Shown: piece after piece, positions 10,359-21,420 of the stretch | Numbering within the stretch: position 1 is the stretch's first letter | How the letters are laid out: each line of letters opens with the position of its first letter | Assembly: GCA_963576725.1 (NCBI GenBank) | Contig: OY755251.1 | Location: forward strand, 39,856,692-39,920,691 | Source of the DNA: Azorinus chamasolen | Taxonomy: Eukaryota > Mollusca > Bivalvia > Cardiida > Solecurtidae | Direction of reading: 5' to 3' | DNA: 64,000 bases | Notes under the pieces: model-generated | Seen by the model: only the letters and a program-made list of their open reading frames with translations | Told to the model about the DNA's origin: nothing | Database searches by the model: none | Made by a program: the position numbers and the translations under genes

Positions 10359-10700
10359 CTTAGGGTCTTATCAGAATCAAGTTATTCGAAACTCGGTCAG
10401 TAATTTCGCTAAAGTATGAACGAATTTAGTAAAATCATCAGCTGATCAGAGATTAAGCAGGCATGTTTCAACAGGAGAAGGGCCACACGTGATACAGTCG
10501 CGACCCTAGCACACGCATTTAGTATACAGCTGTGTCTTATCACCATTAGTAGATGACCATTAAGATACACGTAGGTATTTAAAACTGTCTTTACGTATCG
10601 CCATTATCCCTTCACATGTAAAAATATAAAGTCTACTAAAACACTGAGTTATTACAATTTTGATACGGTTTTGACTTACATAAGATTTGTTCATGCTTTT
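10359..10700. other. No recognisable gene
   Basis: If the preceding exon is real this would be its 3' UTR and downstream flank. No strong AATAAA signal is seen close to the stop codon. Confidence 0.3.
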
Positions 10701-10945
10701 AACCTCATATGCTATTTTTGGTCTTCCCTCATAGGCTATTTTAGACCCAACCTTTTGAATAAATCTACCGAAAAGGAGCACGCACTAGAGAAAAAGAAAA
10801 TGTTAGAATTGTTTAGTTTTAAACCATTGTGAAAAATAGAGCATTTGCTCATATGGAGCAAAAACTCTATTTATCACAATGGTTTCAAAAAGTGACCTTT
10901 ATAGAGGCATAGAAAGGCGTATTTATGGAGGAAAGGGTTCAGAAT
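10700..10945 (+). repeat. CCATTGTGA hairpin repeat, copy 1
   Basis: AAACCATTGTGAAAAATAGA (from 10,821) pairs with TCTATTTATCACAATGGTTT (ending 10,885) around a GCATTTGCTCATATGGAGC centre. Upstream CCTCATAGGCTATTTTAGACCC and downstream TATAGAGGCATAGAAAGGCG are shared with the copies at 11,275 and 62,789. Confidence 0.7.
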
Positions 10946-11274
10946 TTGTTGATTGAGGATCGAACAGCTAAGATCCTGATAAGACACTTAGTTACTCGGT
11001 TGTTTGCTATGCTGGCTAGGGCATACTTAACAGGCGTAGGATAGAGATTCGTGACATGTTGGAACTCAGATCGGAACAAAGATAACGTAATTTGCGTATT
11101 TGTACAAACAACCTGTGTTGTTAACTCTTTCAGCACTATGGGAATGTTTGTGACGTTCAGTGCAAACAGTTTTAATCATGATCATAGTATAATAATTTGG
11201 ATATTCAAATAAGTCAAATAAATCTTAACTATTTGATGCACTGACACTGTGTTATGGAAAGAAATTAACGCATT

Positions 11275-11490
11275 ACCTCATAGGCTTTTTATATCCAACT
11301 TCTTTGAATACATCTGCTGTAAAGGAGCATTTACTAGAGAAAAGGAAAACTTTAGAATTGCGTTGTTATGGAACTATTGTGATGAATAGAGCATTTGCTC
11401 CTATGAAGCAAATGCTTCATTTATCACAATTGTTTCAAACCCGACTTTTAGAGAGGCGTCAAAAGGCGTCAATATGAGGCAATTGTTTAA
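11275..11490 (+). repeat. CCATTGTGA hairpin repeat, copy 2
   Basis: Same organisation as the previous copy: CCTCATAGGCTTTTTATATCC, then a hairpin at 11,371-11,436 centred on GCTCCTATGAAGC, then AGAGAGGCGTCAAAAGGCGTCAATATGAGG. Two copies only about 550 bp apart suggest local duplication. From 11,491 to 12,017 I see no gene, only fragments such as AATCTGGATCTACTC that recur elsewhere in the window. Confidence 0.7.
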
Positions 11491-12017
11491 ATGAAAATGC
11501 GCTTTCAGAAGTTCATTTTTTACAGTTAACCTTTACTAAGTACGCACAATTTCAGCACGGATGTTTTAAAACTACACACACTATTGCTTATCTTCTAAAT
11601 ACAGAATACACATGCCGCTTTAGTATCGACGGATATTGAACTCTTTACAAAATGCATATGTAAATAACACTTTACTTCATATACATTTTTCATACCTTTG
11701 CAAACAGAATAGATCCAGGGCAGATGGCGCTGGGATGATTCCTTAGTTTCAATGCCATTATAAAATTTAGTTAATTAATATTCATTCATTAATGGTTCCT
11801 GCATTCATAATGGTTCCTGCGAAACGGTACTGGACGTCTCATTCGATAGGCGTTTTGGCTAGATTTACAGTGTCTAAATTAATCGCAAATATGCTCGTTG
11901 CTCTGTACTTCTTATTTATATAACAGAGGCACTGGTTCAAATATACGTGAAACGGTGTCTCAATGGAGTAACGGCTAATCTGGATCTACTCATTTCGACT
12001 AGACACTTACATTATTA

Positions 12018-12158
12018 GTTATACAGTTCTTTCCCAGTGTACATGACGATTTATTCCCGGCTGAGGAAAATCATGTTGCCCCAGCCGTTAGGCGAGGGTT
12101 ACATGATTTTACCAGCCGGGAATAAATCGTCATGTACCCTGGGAAAGAACTGTATAAC
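12018..12158. mobile_element. 141-bp palindromic MITE-like element
   Basis: GTTATACAGTTCTTTCCCAG at the left pairs with CTGGGAAAGAACTGTATAAC at the right, and pairing continues through TACATGACGATTTATTCCCG almost to the centre. The loop reads AGCCGTTAGGCGAGGG. A loop of the same type (GGCCGATAGGCCGAGGG) sits in the otherwise different hairpin at 57,653. No coding capacity. Confidence 0.75.
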
Positions 12159-12691
12159 GAATTTATTAGACTGAAAAGTTTAACGGTTCGGATAATTTAC
12201 ATAAATCCGTTTTGGCATGTTGAATCACTAAACACACTAATTCCCCTAAAAGCGCCCCAATACATTTATTTCTACCTGAAGGTATCCGAAGTGGTTTGTA
12301 TTGTATTTCATCGGCGTTCGTGTTATTATAGATGGCTGTGAGATATAATAACTCCTCTAAAAACTGTTTTATTGGTCATTTCAAACAATGCTGTTTATTA
12401 ATTAATTTCTGCATTGTTTTCTTTACGTATCAATAGTTGTCTATTATAACTTTTGATATTGTTTAGCCGATTCGAGAAGTCGGTCTTTTGATTTCTGAAC
12501 ATAATATGTGGGGCCTGCCATGGGGAATTTTTATGTACCCCGTCAGCTCACAGAGTACATGGACTCATGTACACGGCTAGTTAACCAATCAGAAGTGAGG
12601 GTTTTACTTTGCAGTATAAGAGGTTGTTGGGCAGATGTGCGCTTTGTTCTGTATTTAAATTTACTTATTCACAAAACACAAGTGTTTACAT
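12159..12691. other. No recognisable gene
   Basis: Two plus-strand frames of 65-69 codons (12,132-12,341, beginning inside the palindrome, and 12,508-12,705) show no domain and are probably chance. Confidence 0.35.
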
Positions 12692-12935
12692 ATATACTTG
12701 AATAGCTCTGATCTAATATTTCGACCACTAAGGGCTTTTTTCAAAGATTATCATGTCAAAATACACGTCACAATATTGTTACATGCATTCAGCCATAAAA
12801 TGAATGCATGTAACAAAAATGTGACGTGTATTTTGACATAATAATCTTTGAAAAAGGCCCTTAGTCGTCGGGATATTAGATCAGAGCTATTCAAGTAATT
12901 AAGTATCATATTAATTCCCTTTTTGGAATATTTTC
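12692..12935. repeat. Head-to-head pair of Penelope family A termini
   Basis: GCTCTGATCTAATATTTCG...GTTACATGCATTC and its inverse complement GAATGCATGTAAC...GATATTAGATCAGAGC meet around AGCCATAAAAT. Both arms match the terminal sequence of the Penelope-like elements at 33,554-33,710, 38,700-38,847 and 47,905-48,030. The right arm also continues into ATTAATTCCCTTTTTGGAAT, the outer end of those elements. No coding sequence lies between the arms. Confidence 0.8.
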
Positions 12936-13198
12936 TTAATTGTGCATAGGCGTTTAGGTTCAGTTAAACGCGAAATGGGTGTCTGATCTGGATCTAGTCT
13001 GGTTCAACAAAACAATTAATATACTATTTTGTGTAAATGTACTCTCCACTTTATAAAGTAATCATATACACAACAGTGCATGATTAGGTCCACATGCAGC
13101 GATGCAGACCCGGAACATGTCTCATCCAGATGATGTCTGATCTGGTTCTGTACCTCTAGGTGAAACCGTACAGAAGAAAATATACACCGACTCCTCTA

Positions 13199-13520
13199 CA
13201 GTTTAATTTCGATATCTCGGACTCGGATAACTCGAGCTTCTGGATAACCCGAAATAAAAGTTCGGTCCTTCCAAAATTAACAGTATAGAATTGTTCTAAA
13301 ATGTATACCTTCATATATCAAGAAACAAATGTGACAGCTTAATGCAGGTCGAAGGTAATGCTGAAAGGTCCTACAGGAGCTTTCAGCATTACTTCTCTGA
13401 CCCGCGTTAAGCTGTGGACTTGAAATATTGGTCAGATTATAAATAGGATGGCTTGAACCTCTATTGTCTCGAACTAATTTGTATGGTCCCCTTGAAGTTC
13501 GAGTTATCGAAGTTCAACTG
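13199..13520. mobile_element. 322-bp TA-flanked MITE
   Basis: Ends CAGTTTAATTTCGATATCTC and, inverted, CAGTTGAACTTCGATAACTC, flanked by TA on both sides (13,197-13,198; 13,521-13,522). This is the pattern of Tc1/mariner/pogo-derived elements. The interior carries the GCTTAATGCAG / CTGAAAGGTCCTACAGGAGC hairpin shared with the shorter MITEs in this window. Confidence 0.8.
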
Positions 13521-13784
13521 TAATTCGACTTACATGGAATACCCTATGTTGTTGACACATACAGTCTAAAGAACTTCTATTTTATTTACTTATATATAAC
13601 GTTACAGACCCAGATAAGATGCCTCAAACGAGAGACATCGTATCTGGATGTGCCTCGTTTCCTCTAAGTGTATACATATGAATGCGTTATGCTGCACGCA
13701 AAAGTATTCTCTGTTCCAAATCATACCTGTTGTTATGTCTAGAATGTTTTATAATTCCACATTAATATTTTCATTAACTTCTTT

Positions 13785-14210
13785 TGCATTGGAAAGCCAG
13801 AGGGTGACACAAGAACTTTTGGTGTTGGCTTTGCCATCCGTACCGAACTGGCAATACATCTCGACAGCCTTCATTTAGGAATCAACGACAGACTGATGTC
13901 ACTCCAGCTAAAGCTCCCATGGAGACCTTTGCCACAGTCATTAGCTGCTATGCCCCAACTATGACCAATCCAGATGACATCAAGGAGGCCTTTTATGAAC
14001 AGGACATCTAAAATCCAGACGAAAAGAGAGCAGCGTCAGAATGGCACCACGCTGGATGGTGCATTCCCATGCAGCGTATGCAGGAGACGGTATTCATTAC
14101 AGATAGGACTCTACTCCCACATGAGGAAGCATACCAGCTAACTACATGTTTGCATACTCATCCGTCGAAGCGACAGAAGACTCGTCTCAATATTGTATGA
14201 AAGTTATGAA
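13785..14210 (+). pseudogene. Internally deleted LINE: endonuclease fragment joined to C-terminal zinc finger
   Basis: 13,800-13,915 encodes FGVGFAIRTELAIHL and LGINDRLMSLQLKL, and after a frameshift ATVISCYAPTMTNPDDIKEAF, which is the SxYAPT region of an APE-type endonuclease found in many invertebrate LINE proteins. The RT is missing. From 14,061 the frame encodes AFPCSVCRRRYSLQIGLYS followed by HMRKH, a C-x2-C-x12-H-x3-H zinc finger typical of the end of such proteins. The copy therefore lost its RT by internal deletion. Confidence 0.7.
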
Positions 14211-14574
14211 AATTATTAAAAAGTTCTAAATCCTAGCTCAAAACTGAAGATGTAATGTTATAATAATAAAATTGACACCACTTGTCAAGATTTACATTTT
14301 TATATTTCCTTTTGTGACTCGATCGTTGAAAGGTCTGATAATGCAAACATTGACCACATTCCTCGGGTCGGTAATGATGATTTTCATTGATATGACAGAA
14401 TACAACCCGTTCGTCTATGAGAAACGTGTAGAGCTATATCTTTAGCTACATGTATAATAGTATACCATTTATAATCATATAATATGTATGGCTGTTATGG
14501 CTGATATAACTTTACTTCACAACAGCAGGTGTTAAGTGCTTGTGATGCGGCCGTTAAAAGTCACCCCGTACTTC

Positions 14575-14800
14575 ATTCTCAGTGTTATATTTTCTAGCCC
14601 TTCGGGATCATCAGTTTCGATGTTATTAGTTTTGAAAATTGAATACTGCTCAAGCCAGTGCTAGGGGTGGAAGTTGAGCACTTTTAATTACTACCCATGA
14701 ACAGAATAAAAAAACGAGTCTGCAATTTTCTCTTTTCGCATTGCTACTTTTGCATTCGAAGGATCTCCCACTTTCAGGATATATTTACATGTAGTTAACT
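14575..14800. repeat. Dispersed repeat, copy 1
   Basis: Shares CTTCGGGATCAT(C/T)AGTTT, GATGTTATTAGTTTT, GTGCTAGGGG, CTTTTAATTACTAC and GAGTCTGCAATTTTCT with 20,055-20,260, in the same orientation. The nature of the repeat is unknown. From 14,211 to 14,574 and from 14,801 to 15,660 I see no gene. Confidence 0.7.
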
Positions 14801-15666
14801 CCTTTGGTTTACCTACCCTACATCAGCAATGATTGCAATAGAAGGAGGCACTTTACTTCGGTATCGCAATGGGAATAACTCAACCTTATGCATATGTATG
14901 GCTCATTGTCAGCCTGAATGGCGCCACTGTTCCAACGTTTTACTGTTAATCAATATCCCACAGCACCCACTGAAAGCACCAACCGCACAGTCAACATAAA
15001 CCAGAATCGATCTCGATATGCTGAATATACCGTTGCCGTCTTATCATGGTACATCATTCTTTTTAACGTTCAAGTTATCTTGTTTTTCGCAGTTTGAGAA
15101 TTTAAAGTCCAAATAGAAAATGTGAATTCTTAAAGTAGTACTGGTTGTATATTATGTTTGCTTACGTCATCTCTGAGTCTAATTCAGCATTTCTACTTCT
15201 TGTCACAGAGTAGAAATGTTGTCCATGACTTTATATAATCAATACTAGCAATCGGTATGGGTCATCTAAACTACGTATTGTTAGTATATATCTTTAGAAC
15301 ACACGACAAGTAAATAACAGTTTATGTTACACATGCGTATATATTTGTGCGCAATAGTATCAGAGTTCCAGATACTATGCATAAAATAAAATAGTCCATT
15401 TTCAAGAATAAATTCTGTATTCTGTATTTCTCCACCAAACCCTATGATGTGACTACTCTTTAGATCGTCTCGACCATCTGGCGTGTTTTATTCAATACTT
15501 AGCCATACTTTTTATTCGTTTAGCACTCTGCAATCAACTAAACAAAGCTACAGTATATAACTTCTTTATATGAATTTGTGACAACTCCGATCTGGATGAT
15601 ATGAAAATTAAATAAATTTATTCTTTTCATAGACGGATTTATATCGGCTGTTTTTACGTTAGCTTA

Positions 15667-16322
15667 TACTGACCCCCTTATATATACAATAAATGTGTAA
15701 AAATACCACATAGTTTTATGATATTAAACTCCTTTAAAACAATAATGTTATGTGTTGGGTATAACATAACACGTAATTGTTTTCTTTATTATATTCCGTC
15801 CTTAAAATTAATTAGTTCGTTTTTATTGAAATATATAAAAAAATAACTCGGGTTTTCTCATAAAATCAACACTATTTATTTAATATAGACTCACTCACTT
15901 CGATCTAGTATATGTTGCTTTAGATATGGCGGTGTTTCACCAAACTTTTATCATTTTGAAAACATAAGTTTTCCAATATGAATAACATATACGTTATAAA
16001 GATATTACAGAAGATACTTTTTTAATTTATATAAAAATAACATATAAATGAATAGCCCATTGCAGAATATATGATATAAATTTTCTACTGTTTACAATTT
16101 TATATATTAATGCCTATTTATAATTGACAAACATTATTTACATAAATATTATTTTCATATAACTGCTCAGAAAAACAATAACTTGATATATAAAATCATA
16201 AATTTCGATAAAGATAAATATTAATTATGATATAACTACACATAAAACATCACCTTATATATATCAATGATATATAACTCTTTAAAATTTTAGCCATATT
16301 ATAACATATAAGGGGGTCAGTA
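15667..16322. mobile_element. 656-bp AT-rich element with TACTGACCCCCTTATAT inverted ends
   Basis: TACTGACCCCCTTATAT (15,667) and ATATAAGGGGGTCAGTA (ending 16,322) are exact inverse complements and TA lies outside each end. The interior is almost pure A/T with no reading frame. This looks like a non-autonomous DNA transposon with TA target duplication. Alternative boundaries in the palindromic AGCTT flanks cannot be excluded. Confidence 0.65.
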
Positions 16323-16398
16323 TAAGCTTCCGTATGTTTTTCTATAAATTGTATATATTGTGAAGCTTTCCAGAAGAGGAACTCATGCGTTAACTTAC

Positions 16399-16413
16399 CC
16401 CCCCCCCCCCCCC
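16399..16413. repeat. C15 homopolymer
   Basis: Fifteen consecutive C residues followed by GCCTCTCCCCCAC. Length is likely to vary between individuals or sequencing runs. Confidence 0.9.
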
Positions 16414-16517
16414 GCCTCTCCCCCACTAATATATATTAGTTTTCATATCACATGCCTTACATGTATCATTGCTAGAACTCCACTACATTCTGCATAATGT
16501 AGCGCGACAGTGCATTT

Positions 16518-17364
16518 CAAATATATTAAATGATATTATACATGTATTTATATTATAATATATTTTCATTATAATGTACTATATTATTACGTAATATTAT
16601 AATATATTATATCCAAACATTTTATATTATGTTACATAATATTGTATTACCTTGTTATAATATTTTGATTTACATTTATATATTTTGTCATATACAGTAA
16701 AATCTCGATTATTCGAATTACTTATTTTCAGTATAGAAGAATTTAGACCATTTTAGGCCGGTGGCTGTTTAATACATGGTAAAATACATGCAGAAAGCTT
16801 ATAGAGGACTTTCACCATGCATTAATCTGTCATTTGTCCATCTGTCTTTATGATCGATAATAATGCGTATTTTAGTGATCGAATAATCGAGATTTTACTG
16901 TAGTTTATTTCGAAAAGCAAAGTATGTCTGCTAAACCTTTGATCTACTTCTGATTCGTAGAATTGCTTGATTAACTGTTAACAGAGTGTCAGACATCTTG
17001 GATCCTGGTGAGATGTAAACTTGATAAGTCACAATTTAATGATGCTTTAACGATAGGGTATTCATCAAACAATTATTCTGACAGTAGTGTCGTTTCTTCG
17101 GAGGTCTTGGATTTTAAATTTAACCTCTTGCATACTAAAATTAGAGCAGAGGTCAGACAATAGAAGTCACATCTGCGCCATCAGCAACATCAGAAGAATA
17201 TATTAACTGCGAGTGCGCAACTACATACACACACTCAACCTTCACACAAAACCTCATTCAAAGGCATCGAAAACATGAGATGTGACGCAATAACTTACAC
17301 AGTAGTAAGAAAGGACAACATAACAAAGCATTTAACGATTCGGCTCAGAGTAGGCACGATTACC
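16518..17364. repeat. ~850-bp tandem duplication, unit 1
   Basis: This unit and 17,365-18,222 share the same order: an AT-rich block (ATATTATATCCAAACATTTT), a TA-flanked MITE, then GCTTGA...GAGTGTCAGACATCT and CAACATA...AGTAGGCACGATTACC. They differ by scattered substitutions and small indels, so the duplication is not recent. Confidence 0.9.
16695..16900. mobile_element. TA-flanked MITE (TCGATTATTCGAA type), unit 1
   Basis: CAGTAAAATCTCGATTATTC and its inverse at GAATAATCGAGATTTTACTG, with TA on both sides. The centre has lost 14-15 bp compared with the copy at 17,536 (GGAGCTTTCTGCGTG absent). Confidence 0.8.
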
Positions 17365-18222
17365 AAATATATTATATGATATTTTATTTATATTATAATA
17401 TATTTTCATTATAATGTGCTATATTATCACGTAATATTATAATATATTATATCCAAACATTTTATATTATGTTACATACTATTGTATAACCTTGTTATAA
17501 TATGTTGATTTACATTTATATATTTTAGTCATATACAGTAAATTCTCGATTATTCGACTTACTTATTTTCTGTATAAAAGAATTTAGACCATTTTAGGCA
17601 GGTGGCTGTTTAATGCATGGTAAAATGCATGCAGAAAGCGCATAGAGGAGCTTTCTGCGTGACTTTCACCATGCATTAATCTGTCATCTGTCCATCTGTC
17701 TTTATGATCGATAATAATGCGTATTTTAGTGATCGAATAATCGAGATTTTACTGTAGTTTATTTCGAAAAGCAAAGTATGTCTGCTAAACCTTTGATCTA
17801 CTTCTGATTCGTAGAATTGCTTGAGAAACTGTTAACAGAGTGTCAGACATCTGGGATCCTGGTGAGATGTAAACTTGATAAGTCACAATTTAATGATGCT
17901 TTAACGATAGGGTACTCACCAAACAATTATTCTGACAGTAGTGTCGTTTCTTCGGAAGTCTTGGATTTTAAATTTAACCTCTTGCATACTAAAATTAGAG
18001 CAGAGGTCAGACAATAGAAGTCACATCTAAGCCATCAGCAACGGCAGAAGAATATACTAATTGCGAGTGCGCAACTATACACACACACACACACAACCTT
18101 CACACAAAACCTCATTCAAAGGCATCGAAAACATGAGATGTGACGCAATAACTTACACAGTAGTAAGAAAGGACAACATATCAAAGCCTTTAACGATTCT
18201 GCTCAGAGTAGGCACGATTACC
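17365..18222. repeat. ~850-bp tandem duplication, unit 2
   Basis: Second unit of the duplication starting at 16,518. Two chance frames here (17,817-18,017 and 18,061-18,321) also exist in broken form in unit 1 and show no domain, so I do not call them genes. A (CA)n run lies at about 18,078-18,094. Confidence 0.9.
17536..17754. mobile_element. TA-flanked MITE (TCGATTATTCGAA type), unit 2
   Basis: Same element as at 16,695, with the central stem CATGCAGAAAGCGC / GAGCTTTCTGCGTG still present. TA at 17,534-17,535 and 17,755-17,756. Confidence 0.8.
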
Positions 18223-18950
18223 TGCAGACCAAACTGTCATAACACGTATATCTTATCAAGGTACATAGTGTTCGATTTCGAGCATAGAATGCAAAAACAT
18301 TCAGATGTCCAGCTGAAATAGATTTCCCGCTGGAAATCCAATATTTGCATTTAATATATATTCGCATTGTCTATTGTAGGAACCATGTAAGAATATCACT
18401 AAAGCTTCAAATAGATCTGTAACGTTCTGTGTAGCCATTATTTACTTTTTATCTATATAAATATATGTATATTATCAAAGCGCCCAATTTGTAAAATGTA
18501 CTTATAAATAAATTCCTGTTTCATATTGTGAGCATCTCGGATCATACAACCAGAATACTATATCTTACAAGTTCACGCTACTATCATAACCAGTCTTGAT
18601 ATAACACACATGCCATTTCCCGATGCCACATGGGAGTATGATTAGGTAAAATCCTATAAAAAAAAACCCTACGAATCGCTATGCATTCCTTGAATGCAAT
18701 AACAGCTATAGGGGCATATAATGGACAAGCACGTAAACATAGTTACGATTCTAAGAGTATACCTTGAAATAAATGCGTTAACATAGACAGTGGTACAATT
18801 AAACTTCACTGAGCAGTCATTCGTTGTATGCATTATTCAGAGATGCGTACATTAAGTGTCTGTAGATATGTCCGTAACTATTCTAGACAACACAAACAGG
18901 GATTCAACATCAGATGTGAAGTTAAAAATATTTGGAAATATTACACCGAG
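18223..18950. other. No recognisable gene
   Basis: Low-complexity A/T sequence with short chance frames only. Confidence 0.4.
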
Positions 18951-19345
18951 TTCTAGTGCTTTATATTTAAATGATAATAATATGGAAAAACATTCAAACA
19001 GGCAGAGTCACATGCGAAAAGACACCGCACCAAACACCACCAAACAAGAAACGGTATAGCCACAAGACAAAACACAACGGGACGCATACCAAGACGAAAA
19101 ATAAAACATTAAGCTTATTTAATAACAAAATTGACCATAGGGTGAAAGCAGGAGTAACGCTTTGGAATGGTCGGTAGCCAAAATGACTGGAAAATGGAAA
19201 AATAGTCCAACAGGGAGAGCCACACACGAAATAACACCGCACCAAACACCATCAGTAACCAAAATCAGCTACTGGGGACTTAAACCTGGTTTACGGGTAC
19301 CCAACCTCGTCCTTATCCCACTTTCACCAAAGTCAAAATGTAAAT
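18951..19345 (-). mobile_element. Penelope family B 3' tails, two tandem fragments
   Basis: On the minus strand, 18,975-19,120 and 19,185-19,345 both contain the words GGTGTTTGGTGCGGTGT and a following GTG(A/T)G/GTGTGGCTCTCCCTG-type end ahead of TTTTTCCAT, as in the 3' region of the family B element at 37,790-38,020 (TTTGCCTGCTTGAC, TTTTCCAT). Coding sequence is absent. Confidence 0.5.
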
Positions 19346-19765
19346 AAAATTCCCCCTCCAGACAACTTCACAACATGAATAACGATGTCAAAATGAAATG
19401 ACTTTGAAATAAATGTTAGAGGTATCATTGAAATGACGTCATAATTTAAAAGCACGGGAAAACTATACGAAACACTTCTACACCGACATTTTATTAAAAA
19501 TAAATCGCAAGATACAAATACTAGTAGATATTAAGTATGTACAACTGTTTTGTTTGAAAAAGAATAAACTTGACATCGTAGACATGTACTCGATGACTAT
19601 TCAGGTCAGAGCAGCTGTGGAGAAGTCATTTGGGGTACGACAGAAACTCGCACTTATTCCACCTTCACCCAAGCCAAAATGTAAACAAGATACCCCCAGA
19701 CAACTACACAACATGAGTAACCATGCCAATGCTAAATGATTTTAAAATAAACTGATGTAACATAT
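19346..19765 (-). repeat. Further family B 3'-region repeat
   Basis: CCACCTTCACCCAAGCCAAAATGTAAA(C/T)AA, CCC(C/T)CAGACAACT and ACACAACATGA occur at 19,315-19,400 and again at 19,650-19,720. Both resemble the non-coding part next to the family B tails at 20,500 and 27,290. An older tandem copy is likely. Confidence 0.45.
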
Positions 19766-20054
19766 TCACCTTGCAGCCATATTTGGTCTATGTGTATATG
19801 TCTTCAAATTATTCACGAAAGTCTCTCACTTAAATCTACCTCAAATGATTATTGCTCCGGGATTTTCTTCATACTCCAAGCATCAGTCTGTTAGATTTGG
19901 TTTTCATTTAAGCTGATACACTCAGGGAACCAGTGGAGTATACCGTGCCCCACCCCCACCCCCCACCTTAGACATTTTTCACGGGTACCAACATGTTCAG
20001 AAAAGTCTACTGAATCTGAATCGCAAATGTAGTCAAGATTAAGTACAGTGTTGT

Positions 20055-20260
20055 TATATTTTCTGAACCTTCGGGATCATTAGTTTTGATGTTATTAGTT
20101 TTCGAAAACTGAATATTGCCGGTGCTAGGGGGCGTGAGAACTTTTAATTACTACTCATGAACAGACACAATAAAACGGAGTCTGCAATTTTCTGTTTGCA
20201 TTGCTACTTTTGCTTTCGAAGGATCTCCCACTTTCAGGATATATTTCTCCTACTTAACTT
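20055..20260. repeat. Dispersed repeat, copy 2
   Basis: Second copy of the repeat at 14,575-14,800, about 80 percent similar by eye. Contains GTGCTAGGGGGCGTGAGAAC and CTTTCGAAGGATCTCCCACT. Confidence 0.7.
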
Positions 20261-20339
20261 GTGTGGACTGTTTGACTATTTTTCCATATTTACTACTTTT
20301 TCATTAGATACTATTCACTTAAATATCAAACAATTCATT

Positions 20340-21420
20340 AATAACTAAACAGCAGCATGACAAAAACGAACTGCAATTGTACATTTCTTTCAAAAGACAA
20401 GAAAAAGACGCACAAACAACAGTTAGGGGAAGATGGAATGAGTTATTGTCAGACACAATTGTCACTGGGTGTTTAAACAGTTTTAGGGTCGACCAACCTC
20501 TTACATATTCCTTCCCTACCCTAAAAGACAAACATTGTAAATAAACGTATTCCCCTCCGACTAAGCTACAACAACCGCGATGGCAAATACAGTGGTAACA
20601 TCTTTTAGTGAAACAAACTGTATGCACCTATCGCTAGGGTACTCTATGCTTGAGCCGCACAGGGTAGCTGTAGAAATGTAATAAAGATTCGACAAAAAAC
20701 AAGATCCCGATGTCCTCCTTCCGTTTCCAGAATTTAGAGGGCGTCTTCATAGAATACTAAGGCTTTCCAGTTGATGTACATGAACATGATTGCCAACTGT
20801 AAACGGATTGACAACCAGACATGCGATATGTTGTATTACGATCCCTTTTGAATGATATCGTAACATAGTTGACGAAAAAAGTAAGTCCAATAAATTTACG
20901 AAGTTTGTAAATTCCTCATATGAAATACCGTGTTGCAAGTTTATGATACCTATATCCTTGCTTAAGCATCATTTTAAATAAATGAGAATTCGACTGTTAA
21001 AAGCGTCAACAGAAGAACACGCTATAACGAAACCAGTAAGTTGAGATATGTAAGATGAAGCATGGGGAGGGAAATTTACAATACTAAAATCAAAATCGTC
21101 TCTTTTGTCATAAATGTTAAAAGAAATAATTCCATTCTCAAATTCAAGATATAAATCAAGAAAAGCTGTATAAGTTCGGAACAGTTAGCTTTATTTAATT
21201 TGAGTTCTTTTGGTAGGAATCATAAAATCAAAGAAAGAAATGTTGAAAATAATCAAAATATCGAGAAGTTTCTTCGATAGGTTTTTGTGACATTTGCTTG
21301 AAATTGTGGGCTCAGACTCAAAATGAATTCTCTCTCATGGTTGGCAGTATACATGTAACAGTAAAGAAAGCTTTTTCAGCATAATTACGTAAATGTCAAA
21401 TAGGTATTTCTAAACAACTT
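20340..21420 (-). pseudogene. Penelope family B RT remnant
   Basis: 20,747-20,938 encodes GISYEEFTNFVNLLDL, then IQHIACLVVNPFTVGN. The second phrase matches LQHTACLVIDPFTVGS near the end of the family B RT at 36,800-37,435. Further back on the minus strand, MLKQGYRYHKLA at about 20,960 matches LLKQGYRYHKLR of that element. The intervening sequence has many stops. 20,400-20,700 is the family B 3' region. Old and non-functional. Confidence 0.65.

Noticed and set aside
18061..18321. 86-codon frame starting at a (CA)n run
   Set aside because: Lies in a tandem duplication whose other unit does not keep the frame open; no domain.
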